DNA from: Ceratothoa steindachneri
Taxonomy: Eukaryota > Arthropoda > Malacostraca > Isopoda > Cymothoidae
DNA: 64,000 nucleotides
NCBI GenBank assembly: GCA_963969495.1
Contig: OZ018329.1
Span: 149,976,502-150,040,501, forward strand
Reading direction: 5' to 3'
Positions 36,301-48,300 of this stretch are shown here, piece after piece. The translations under genes were made by a program, and so were the position numbers. Position 1 is the stretch's first letter; each line of letters starts with the position of its first letter. Under the pieces are notes generated by a model, which had not been told where the DNA came from, searched no databases, and saw only the letters and a program-made list of their open reading frames with translations.

Positions 36301-39300
36301 TCGCGCACGTTACCTGTCGTGGTACCGGGATGAGCGGGGTCGCTACCGCTTGTCCCTTGTACTCGGGAAGAGTTGCACACTGACTTGTGGACTTTTTGAA
36401 TGAGGCTGGCCTCCTCCACCTTATCTGTTTTATTGTTGTTGTTGTTGTTGTTTTGTGGGTCGCACATTTCTGCGCTGGTGCCTCCCTTCGACACCCGATC
36501 CTGCTTCCTGCCCTTTTCGTTTTTCCTTTTTTATTGTTATTGTTTCCTGTTGTTTTCTGCATATTGGTTTTTTTTTTATTTAGCCTAGTACTAGGCTGTC
36601 GTGAGTATACTAAACACCACACTCGACTCCAACTGTAAGAATGACCTTCCGACTTCCTCACATGCTGCCCTTAAGCACAAGTATAATACACCATGGCAAT
36701 CTACTCCGACTATACCACATACACTATGTAGTCCCGGATGGATCTGTACCGTCACCCACCATTTTAAAGCTTTTCTTCCATAACATCTCGTCCCAAAATA
36801 CCAACATCACACTACAGCTATACCGATGACATCATCATCATCACTCAACACTCGAAGCACACCCAAGCAGCTTGCAATCTACAACTCTACATCACAAGAC
36901 TCGGATGCTGGAAGCATCAGAGCCTAATGACTGTCTCATCTTCAAAATCTTCCTTTACCTTGTTCGCAAATCACAAAGTGTAGTACAAAAAACGCCTGAA
37001 TCATCCTATCAAAAACTCCACTTCCCTTAAATAGACCATTTACTGCACCCAGTTTCACATGGACAGAGGACTAACTTTCCTGTCAATACATAAATTGTTG
37101 CATTGCTCCCCAGTAGAAGATGACCTCTGCTCCCTCCAACCCCTTGAGAGATTAAGGGAGAAACCCTTTGGTCCATTTTCTGTGCTGTAGGCCCTGTCAT
37201 TACCACAATTAAGTGGGCTGTGCTACCTGTGAGACTGTCTTGAGGAGCAGGTTGAAGTGGAGTGAGGCTCTTGCATGCTGTGGGGATTTGATAGCACCCC
37301 CACTCCCACCCTATACTTGCGGCCCATGCAAGAGCTAAGAAGTGGAAGTTCAATTGCAACTTAACTTCGAGGAATACATCCAAGTGGTTGGTCTTGTCAT
37401 ATCCACTTGAAAATGACTGACCACGTTACAACTCTTTTTCTCTTGCCCTCCATGGGGACCAAGTTTTAAAAAAAAACAGCATTACCCGTTCGGTGTGCTG
37501 CCTCCCAAACCAGTGCAGCCATATGTACCCTAGAACAGCAGCAGAGGTGATTTTACCATTGCATGCAGGGGAGGAGTTATTGTGGCAAAATCGATCTTCC
37601 CATTAATCGCACCCCCAACGTCCTGATCTATTCTGAACTGCAAGCATTAAAGGGTGTCGTTTATAGAGGTTCCAAAGCCTCTCTTCTGGCAACATGAGGA
37701 GAGTTAGTACAGAAAGGCCGAAAGTAGATGTTATTGAAAGGAGGGGCCAGACGGGGTTGCTGAGTCCCGTCAGCCCGGCGGCCAGGAAAACATCGCCGTG
37801 CCTCTTACGTGTCTAAGCAACCATGGCAACACCACGCACCATTTCTTTACCTTCCCATGTATATGAAACTGCTCATTCCAGCTCTCTTTCCCCTAACAAA
37901 CCCCTCGTTTTCAGCATAAACTTTTCTACCACTTAAAACTTGTTCAAGGGTAACACCACCCTATTCTCATACCCAAGTGCCTTTACCTTTGTCATTTCTG
38001 CTTTCACTTTTAGCCCCTCTCTTTTACACACTACCAAAAGTTACAATCAACATATCCAAGTGCCTCTCACTCTCAACCACCAAAACCAGGTCATCACCAA
38101 ATATCCCATCCTTTTGAATCCTCACTACCACATGATGACAGAATCCACCTAGCCAGGCTCTGATGTAGACATTCACCCACCCCTCCTGGTCGACTATAGA
38201 ATGCTGGATGCACCTTCCAAGAATTCAACAGTGTACCCCACACAAACACAATGTACTGCACACAATCACACACACCAACAACACAATTTACACTCACTGA
38301 GGGCTCTGTAGGCAAACCCGAGTCAGACTATATCCTTCTTCAGTGTCTTAGGGAGGCTCGGCCAAAAGGTTGACAATCAACAACGATTACAATGTTTCCC
38401 TCAGACAGAAGAAAGAATCTGGGGTGGAATTGAACTGAGTTAATATTAAATCTTCATTTTAGGGTCACAAAATGGCGAAATGTTTGTCTTCAGCTAATAT
38501 TCAAACGACTGTAATTCAGGACAGCGCGATTTTCCCGATGATGGCTCGCATAAATAAAGTGATAATTGGATGCCAAACCGTTTTTTGCAATGGTGGAATT
38601 AAAACCTTCATCGGCGCTGCTTTATTAGCATGCGCAGCCAAATATTATTCTGTTCCGGTAAGAACTTCGTTTACTTTCCTCTATATCTTTTTTTTTAAGT
38701 TGTTTAGTATAGGATTAAAACTAGTTTGTTTTATAAATGTCTCCGGGCACTCCTTATCCACACTGAGCAAGGGCGCCATTGACAGGTGTAAAAATAAGTT
38801 TCAATTGACCAATTTTATCCATTAGTTTGAGTGAGGTATATACCCAGGCAGTGTGAAAGTAGCTACTTATGATTTAACTAATTGTATACTATGGTTTCGC
38901 GCATCCAACTACTCTTTCAGTGTGATTGGAAGAATGATCAACGTTTGGGTTCCTTCAAACCTCCCCCCCCCCCTCTTTTTTTGCACGATCTTGATATTTC
39001 ATGATGATTACCAGTCTGGGCGATCTTCGCGCACGTTACCTCGGGACAAGCGAGATCGCTACCGCTTATCCCTTGTACTCAGGATGGGTTCGTGGTCATT
39101 GACTTATGGACTCTGTGACTTTTTGGAGGAGGCTGGCCTTCTCCCCTTTATTTGACCTTTTTGTGTGCTTTTTTTTTATAGGTCGCATGTTCCTGCGCCG
39201 AGGGGAGGCGGGCCTACCCCCGACGTCGGAGCATGCTTCCGTCTTGTCCTCTTGCTTTTTCTCATTATTTTTGATAGTTATTTGTTAGTTACATATTATT

Positions 39301-42300
39301 TGTTTTGTTATTTATTTTCTAATATAGCCTAGTATTAGGCCGTGTGGAGTACAGCGACTTATGCCCAAGTAGGCAGTCGCCAGATTAGCTCTTTAAAGAA
39401 AAAAATCATAGACTGTGAATAGCTGTTTATGAAGGGTATATGATCGGTTACTTATAAGCTCATTCCAATTGTTGTTAACACTAATGGCAGACATGCTTAT
39501 TAATCTAAGAAAACGATTTAATTCGTATGTGTCCTTTTCAGATTTATGTATGTACTCCAACATACAAATTTAGCTTGGAAATGGTTGAGGAAATTAATGA
39601 TTTCGATTCTCCTTCACTCATTGTCCCCAAAGGGAAGTCGAACGAAGTTGAGGGATTAAATGTTGCGATCGCCAAATTCGATTATGTCCCTCCCGAGCAA
39701 CTGACCAGTTTCATAACGAATAAGTAAGTAGACTTCAACAGCAATTAGTTTCCCCACCCTCTTTATGCCCTATTTAGCACAGCCACTCACTCTCCCATTT
39801 GTCCTCGTCAAATCGGCCCTTTATGGCGGTGGAGTGCAGTAGCGTATCATCGAATTTTATATTTAATAAGTAACGCATTCAAAATTGAAGTCTTTTTCCA
39901 TCTCTTTATACTTGGTCATTTTCACCGGCGAACATGGCCAAAACCGCAGACTTCTAACGATAACAAGAAGAGAGATCTCATCATCATCACTGCTTTTGGT
40001 GCCTGCTTCCCAGGCCATTAGTCCCATATCCTGGCTTCGTCGGGTTTCACTACAGGCCAGAAGAATCTACCAGTGATATAGGGTTCTGGTCCGAGACCAG
40101 CAGCTGCGAATTCTGCCAATGGGGCAGGGTTGTTCCAAACAATCCATGCCTCTCAGTTTTACATTAAACTCAGGTTCTTAACTTTTTCCATACTTGCAAA
40201 GCACCTAGTAGTTGTTGCGCCCCTTATCTCCGTCATGAAACAATAATGGATATCATAACACACAATATTCATACATTTTTAAACTCATATTTTTAGTCTG
40301 ATGTCATTAAAATCAATAAACAAATGGAAAGATCAACCATCTTTGAGTGCAACATGGCGCTTCTTTATGTTGCTTCAAGTCGATGTCATGTATGGGTCTT
40401 ACACGCATAGCCAGGGATTTGCCGGAGTCTCGTGTGGCGTTGAAAAATTGCTCTTCTCGGAGGTCAAGGAGGTGTTTTATGGGCTACCTTTTTATGAGGT
40501 GGTGATGTAATGAGTTATTCAGAAAGAGGTGCTTTAGTTTTAGGATCTTGAGGTGTTACCCCTCTAGGTCTGTTCTACATGCTAGTGTAATCGACACGCA
40601 TCAACTCCACAAAAAACTACCCGCCCTCTAAAATACTTAGCCACTCATCATACCAAGGCCAAGAACCTTCGTATTAATGGGGTGTATGTGCTGGTAGCAT
40701 CTCGTCCAGTCAGGAGGCTTTAAGCATGCACCCGTACAAACCCCAACCATGCCCATCCATATGTCATACACAATATCCACTTGCTCTTCAGTCAGCACCT
40801 TCTCTATCAAACACTTCATAATCAACCCCACTTTTATACGGGTTACCAATCCTTCGCATACCATGACACACCTTCGATGGTTCACAAGAGTATTATGACC
40901 CACTCTTCTTGCATGGCCATGTCACCTCAGATCACTCCCAGTCATAACTTCGTTCACGCACCAAGCATCCCTCTCGAGTTGTCCATTTTCATTGTTCTCA
41001 CTCAAGACCTTTCCTCTTGACCATACCATACACCAACGTTGGCACCAACATTCTCTCATGCAGTCCCTTGGCACATTCCACCCTCAAACCCTGAGCATTC
41101 ACTGTTTGCCCCTAGAGGGTTTCCTACCGTTTAAATCCTTGTGATCACAATCTGCTTCTTCTGTACCACTATCATTCACGACAAATCCTAGATAGTTAAA
41201 ACTTCACTCTTGCTCAAGGGTAACACCGTGGATTTTAACATCACACCTCATTTAACCCCAAATGCCAACTCTTTTCCTCATCATCATCATCAGATGCATA
41301 TGTAAGTGGAAATCAGAAGGCCACCAGTAAGACCCAGTAGAACTTGGAAGGACTGTGTTGTGGAAGATACGGGGGTGGGGGAAATAGGGACTTACGGAGG
41401 AAGATGCTCAGGACCGAAGTCGGTGGAGAAGAGTCATACGACCATCCAATCCTGCAGAAGCGGGACCAAGAGGATGAAAATCGAAGGTGATTTTCTTTAT
41501 TTACTTATAGCCCCCTCCTCACACATACTCTGCCAAAGACTTCAATCAATATTTCCAAATCCTTCTCCCACAGTCAGCGCATTTTTACCATGTCATTAGC
41601 ATAGTAGAACTCACCCCTCACCCTGCGGCGGCAGGCTCCTGACTCCGGATTACTTGCAGTCACACTGCCACCCGCTTCAGGTAGAGCCGCCTGGGTGTTT
41701 GAAGGGACAATAAAAAGAGATCCAATTCAAAGTTTATTTGTACAAAAAAATATGACAAAACCTCCAAAACAATCACAAACCATATGTACATTACCTTACC
41801 CTTACTCAAGTGCCTCTCATGTGACGTTAGCTACCATGGAACTCCATTTTTCTCTTATCTTCTGCCTTCCTGATTAGATCTGTCACAGTCCATCTTCTGT
41901 TCATGTTTTCCATTAGGGTCTCCATGAACTTTTTCCTTTCTCTTCCTCTGGCTCTTCTTTCTTCACTTCTTCTCGGCAGGCAATCTCTTTCTACTCCTCT
42001 TGCTCTCGGGATATGTCCCAAGAACTGCAGCTGCCTTCTCCAGATACTTCTCATTAAGCCCTTCTCCAGTCGTGCACGTCCTAATACTTCCTCATTTGTT
42101 GTTCTTGCTGTCCATGGGATTCTTTGCATCCTTCTCAAAAAACACATTTCTGTTGCTTCTAATTTCTTTTCCATATGTACATACAATCTATATAATACAG
42201 AATATCGGTCATTGGCAAAGATTTAGAAAAAACTTATATAAGATATATGCGCCAAGAGAAATTACCATCAATTGCAAAAATTATAAATACCACTCCCCCA

Positions 42301-45300
42301 AAACACTGCTCCATGAAACAAGAAAATATACTAATCTTACTACTTAATAAACTATACAGATAGTATATAAATAAATAAAAACAAGTGGCCAATGAGTAAA
42401 CCTCATCCCGGGGAGGGGAGGTTCTTTCAGGGACTTGCTTACGGTTCTGGGGACTCGGTAGAGAGTTCACAGCTTCCGGGGAACTGGGAGACTCAAGGTT
42501 CCAAACTAGCGCTTAGACACAATGTCGGGATTCTCGCACTCAACCGAGTGAGAAAGCGGTAGCTCCGGACATTTGTACTCAGACACTTCGCTACTCGCCT
42601 TTCAAGTTCCGCTGACGGCGCAATCATCCAGCAGTGAGCGACAAGGGACTTGTTTGTAATCCATTCATCCAATCAAGGTCCACTGCCTTGGCTTAACTCA
42701 CGGGTCCCAAGTAGCTGAAAAAGAGAAGGCATTTCAATCATGGATTCATTGCTGCACTCAAACATCTCTACCAATAACATACATACGACCATACCTATTC
42801 ACACAAACTAAATTATCACCTGGTTACATATCCAGCTCCAGCTTGTTCGCACTAGTTCTCTTTCACGATTATCTGTATTCATATCTCTTTTGTGCGGCAA
42901 ACAAGATCATGAATGCGGGGCATAATGGATGTCCATCTGCGAAGATGAGATCCACTGACCCCCCCTTTCCCCATCCACCCCCCCCCCCTCCCCTCCGACA
43001 TCCTGGAAAAGAAGAAAGAGATTTGAGATGGGAAAGGGTGAAGCGAGACGAATATACGAACTACTCCATCCCCCCACCTAAGTTCGCCTCACCTCACCAT
43101 GCCTACATCTCCATCTCTCTCTCTCTCTCTCTCTCATAAAGATAGTAAAGAGAGAGGTGACGCCCCCTTGTCGCGGGAAGAGAGCTTGTGCGTACCCTTG
43201 ACTTTTCGACCTATGTCGGCAGGGGTACCTATCTTCTTGCACCCCTGGCAGGGTTTCCCTTGTCGATTTGGTCGGAAATTAGGTTCCAGACTAAGTGCGT
43301 CTTTCTTTATCTTACTCTATCCTTCCTCTTTTTTTTACATAAATCCTATTTCTTCTTATAGAAAAAGAAAAAAGCAACAAAAAAACAACCCCTATTCCTA
43401 TCATGTCACTCTTAGCCTTTTTTCATCTCCTCGTAAGGGGCGCGGTGATTTTCCATCCTGGCCGCCCTGCTGACGGGATCCAGCGCCCCGTCCGGCCCCA
43501 GCTTAGCCTCTCTTCCTTCCTTCAGATAGCCTGTATTTCTCCCCTACCTCGTCGCTTTTCCTACAACAGCTCCCACAACTTTCCCTGGTCAGCCTCTAAT
43601 TTCACAGGGTAGATGCTGACCTTTCTCTCAGCCAACCGTCCCGCATCGGGGCTGAGGGGGGAGGGGACAATGTTCCCTAACCCCTGAGTTCCGGTCTGGG
43701 GTGGCTGGTTTTTAACAACCTGCTTCATCCCCACCCATACCTTCCTCACATCCCTTTTCCTCTCCTCTACACATTCTATCAATTTTACGCCGTGTTTAAG
43801 GTGGAGCCGCCATGCCGATGGACTGCCAGGCCACCAGGCGGGAGGGTTGGTCCGAAATGGCGGTGTCTGAGGCCTGTAAGCACCTCTTGCAGTGCGGGCA
43901 ACTGCAAGAGGTGATGAGCTATTGCGTCCCGTGGCACAAATAGGGTCACCATGCCCATGGATGAAAATAAAAAAAAAAACAAATCTCTGCCCATTCCCCC
44001 TTGTACATCGACGGAGCCGCCCTCGGGCAGCTCCAGCCAGGCCCCTTCGGTCGCTTCCCTCAAAAGACCTGCTGGCAAGGATATTAAACCTTGCCGGGGT
44101 TAAGGCCTGTGCCTCCCCACAAAAGACTCTTGACGCTGCCAAGGGGACCTGCGATGTTTCCTGGGAGGGGATGGCCAACTGGATGCCCCTCCTGTGATAG
44201 ACATGGTCCTTGAGGAGACCCAGCCTTAGACGGTAGGGCCTTCCATGGGGGGGAATCCGGGCTCGGCGCCAAGCACAGAACCCGAATCCGCCCCTATGCA
44301 AGGTCCCCCTCAAACGGCTGAGGGCTCCGAGGCAGTACAAGGAGGGGAGGGATCTCCTCCAACAGGTGCCCCTACGACTACCAGGACCTTCTCCATTTCG
44401 GAGAGGTACCTGGCTGAGGCCGGCCCATCTAGCATGGGGGCTTCTGCCGGCGGAGGCGAGAAGCGGGTTCATTCCCCGCCCTCCTCTCCAAAAAATAAAA
44501 AGACAAAGAAGACTCGGGGCTCTTCTCCATCCACGGGGGCTGCCTGGACGGATAGGTCTGCTGCCACTTTGGTAGGCGACCAATCCAAGATCGGCACATC
44601 CGGCCCCTCTCCCCACCCCCCCACCCCCGTGTGCGGAGCCCCTGACTAAGACTAAGACCAAGAGTGCACAGGGCGGAGCCTCGATGACATCGGGGCCCCT
44701 CATTCAGAGGTTACCTGGCGTTTTCGAGCCCGCTGGCTTCAAGCGCTTCCTCGTTATTCGCTCCACTAATGGCACCATGTTGTCCAAGGGCAACATGATC
44801 CATCAGAGGAGAGGATTAGCTAGTGCAATTGGTAGAGAGCCGAAGGTCACCCGTTTCTCGGACGGGAGCCTTCTGGCGAATCCCGCCGAGGCGGCCAAGA
44901 TAAGTGCTCTTCGGACACTTCATGGCACCCCGGTGAGTGTGACGCCGCACTCTACCATGAACTTTGTGAAAGGAGTAGTTTATGCGAGGGAACTCGTTGA
45001 CTACTCCATTGAGGACATCACCCTAGAGCTGGCCGACCATGGGGTGGTCAAGGTCGAACGTGTGATGAGAAAACAGGGAGGGGCCTCGAGACCCACCCCT
45101 ACACTCTTCGTCATGTTCGACTGTGACAAGCTTCCTGAGTCGGTGCGTGCCGGTTGGTACCGTAACCGCGTGAAGGCATTCGTGCCACTTCCGCGGCGGT
45201 GCTATAACTGTCACCGCTTCTGCCATACGAATCGCTCATGTAGACGTGCAAAGTCGGGGTCACCCGAAGTCTGTGTAAATTGCTCCAAGGTCGCACACGA

Positions 45301-48300
45301 TAAGTCCAAATCGTGTGTGGCCAAGTGTGTCAATTGCGGAGAGCCGCACCACGCTTCTTCGAAGCAATGTGGTGCATATCTCCTTAAGAAAGAAATCCTG
45401 GCCGTTCAGGCCCAGAATCGACTACTCTCATTCCGCGAGGCTAAGGACTTGGTCCTGGCGCGCCCGGCTCTGTCTGGGACGTCATATGCCTCAATAGTTA
45501 GAAAGGCACCCTCTGCTCCTGGCCCATCCAGACCAACGAGCACGGTTGTTTCCGCGCCCATTCGGAGCCTTTCTGCGGGCTCTACCCAACTTGGCCGTTC
45601 CCCTGGTAAAGCTGGCGGCAAAAACGGTTCATACCCAGCCCCGGCTAAAACCAGAGCTCCCCCCTCTTCCCCCAGCGTGACCGTTTCCCGTAAGGCGAAA
45701 CGGCCACGCGCCTCCACCGAGTCGTTAGACTCACAAGAGGCAACACCCCTGAAAGGAGGACAGCAACAAGGGAGCTTCGGCTCCTTTGCCCACGCCCCGA
45801 GGTTGCGCGAATGGATCGGAGACGGTAGTTCCTCGAAAAGAGGGCCCCCCGCCTCCGAAGCCGCAACGCCCGCCTAAGGTTTCGAGGCGGAGGGAGGAAA
45901 AGACTCGCATGGCGATCCCAACTTCCCCCAATAAGTCCTCGAAGGCGATAGCGCCTTCAGCGCTTTGTCCGGCCAACAGTGCCCGGGGATTTATGGAGAT
46001 TACTCCATAAATCCCAGGGGACAAGTCCTTACCGATCTGATCGAAGAGCTTGAGATGGGTGTCCTAAACGTGGATGAGTTTACGCATCACTGTCCGAGAA
46101 CCGCTTCATTTTCTTGCCTTGACCTATCTTTGTGCTCTTCGGATGCACAGCCTGATTTTGATTGGGAGGTGGTCGATGACCTCCATGGTAGTGATCACTT
46201 TCCCATTCAAATATCATTTTCAGAGCAACTGCCGCCTGAGAGACCACCTCGGTGGTGCTTGGCGTGGAGTTTAGGTCGGTAGATGAGGCCGTTGATTTCT
46301 TCTCCGACAACCTCATCGCCGTGGGCCTAACTACTATTCCTAGGACGTCTGGCCTTTTTGCACGCCGACCACTCCCATAGTGGTCGGCCGAGTGTGAGAC
46401 GGCACTCAAACAGAAGCGTTATGCCTTCATGCGCTATAAGCTCCGCCCGAACGATTTCACTGTCGCTGAATTTCGTCGGGCTAGGGCTAGGTTCCGGTAT
46501 ATTTCGAAGCACGCCCGCCGCTCTTCTTGGCGGGCATACGTGTCTTCACTTAAGGGGAAGACCCCTTTAGCTGAGGTGTGGAAGCGAGTCAAAAGGATTC
46601 CGGGCAAGTTCTCGCAGGACCTCCCTCCCGTTCTCCAGGAGAATGGGACCGCTATCTCGGACCCCGCGTCCGTGGCGGAATCCTTAGCGACCGCTTTTTC
46701 CGCATTCTCTAGCCGTGATGCTGCTCCGCCAGCATTCAATGCACGTCGTGATGTCGCGGAAGGCCGCCGGCTGGACTTTACCTCCAGAGGCGGAGAACCC
46801 TTCAACGACAAGTTTACTGTGAGTGAGTTGCGTTCCACTCTCGCTTCGTGCGCGGACACCGCCTATGGTCCGCGATGTCCGTACGCCATGCTTCGACACC
46901 TGGGTGAGCGAGGCATGGCCTTTCTGTTAGATTTGTTCAACAGGATCTGGGTGGAAGGTCTTCTCCCAGACTCCTGGCGAATCGCTACTGTGCTCGCCTT
47001 TCGCAAATCGGGGAGAGATCACTCTAGTCCGACCGGTTTCCGCCCAATCTCTCTAACCTCTAGCGTGTGCAAGTTGATCGAGAAATTGGTAAATGTTAGA
47101 TTAGCCTTTTTCCTGGACAGCGGAGGCCATCTGTCTTCCGCAAGTTCCACTCCACGTCGGATGCTCTGCTCCGACTGGAAAATGCCGTCTGCGAGGCTTT
47201 CCTTCCTAGACAGCACTACGCCACGGTGTTTTTCGATCTGGAGAAGGCCTATGATACCGCATGGCGATACGGTATCATGGAGACTCTCCACACGATGGGG
47301 GCGAGAGGACGCCTCCCAATGTTTATATCTGACATTTTGCGAGATCGTCGATTCCGCGTACGGGTGGGGGGAGCCCTCTCCGGCTCAAAGGAGCAAGAAG
47401 AGGGTGTCCCGCAGGAAGGTGTCCTCAGTGTCACACTCTTTGCCCTCAGCATCAACGGCTTCACCTCGGTGCTGCCAGAAGATGTTCTCGCTACGCTCTA
47501 CGTGGACGACCTTTCGATCTCTTTTGGCGTGGCCCAGATGTCGACTCTAACAGGCATTGAACCGCGTCTCTCGCTATGCCGAAGCGCACATGTTTCGGTT
47601 TTCTTTGGCCAAGACTAAGGTGGTGCAGTTCTGCCGCCATCCACGGCTTCACCCCGACCCAGACTTGTTTCTTAATGGGGTGTGCCTGGATGTGGTTGAG
47701 TCGCACCGTTTCCTTGGTCTTGTATTCGACCGACGCTTCACCTGGGACGCTCATATTCACAGCCTTAGGGTCTCTTGTACCCGCGCCATGGACACACTCC
47801 GTTCCGTGACGTTCAGCGCTTGGGGCGCTGATAGGGCTACTGCCTTACTTTTTTATCGATCCTTTGTTCGCTCGAAGCTCGACTAGGGATGCGAGTTTTA
47901 TGCATCCGCAGCCGAGCGTTTATTGCGGAAGGTAGATTCGATCCACCACACCGGCCTTCGCCTTGCGACCGGTGCCTTCCGCACTTCCCCAATTGAGAGC
48001 CTGTTGGTCGATGCTGGGGAGATGCCACTCGCTCTGCGCCGCGTGCAGTGCATCACTCGCCTGTACGCGCGAGCCCGGCGCCTCCCTCAGTCGCCAACAG
48101 CTCTCACTGCATCCGCAGCTGATCTCGATGGTGCCTATGCCGCCGAGAGACGCCAGTCATACCCTAAGCCCTTTGGATTTAGGGCCAGGAAACTCCTTCG
48201 AGAGGTAGATATAGCTCTCGGGCCGGTGGCGTCCCTGGTTCAGCCCAGGACACCACCCTGGAGGGTACCACATTTGGCTATTTTTCGCCACGCCTCTGCT

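Larger units (their letters stand above)
27825..36600 (+). mobile_element. LINE-A copy G, nearly full span, with two later insertions
   Basis: The head CCCCTCGTAAGGAGCAC at 27825 is followed by 5' UTR, ORF1 (28725-30560), endonuclease N-terminus (30565-30718), RT (30725-32270), RNase H (32560-33040 plus 35900-36280) and 3' UTR ending in a palindrome at 36582-36597. A SINE-like unit (32271-32545) and LINE-B2 (33041-35895) inserted later. The terminal GCGACTTATGCCC block is missing. The endonuclease is deleted between 30718 and the RT start. It lies in EIF2B2 intron c-d. Confidence 0.85.
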
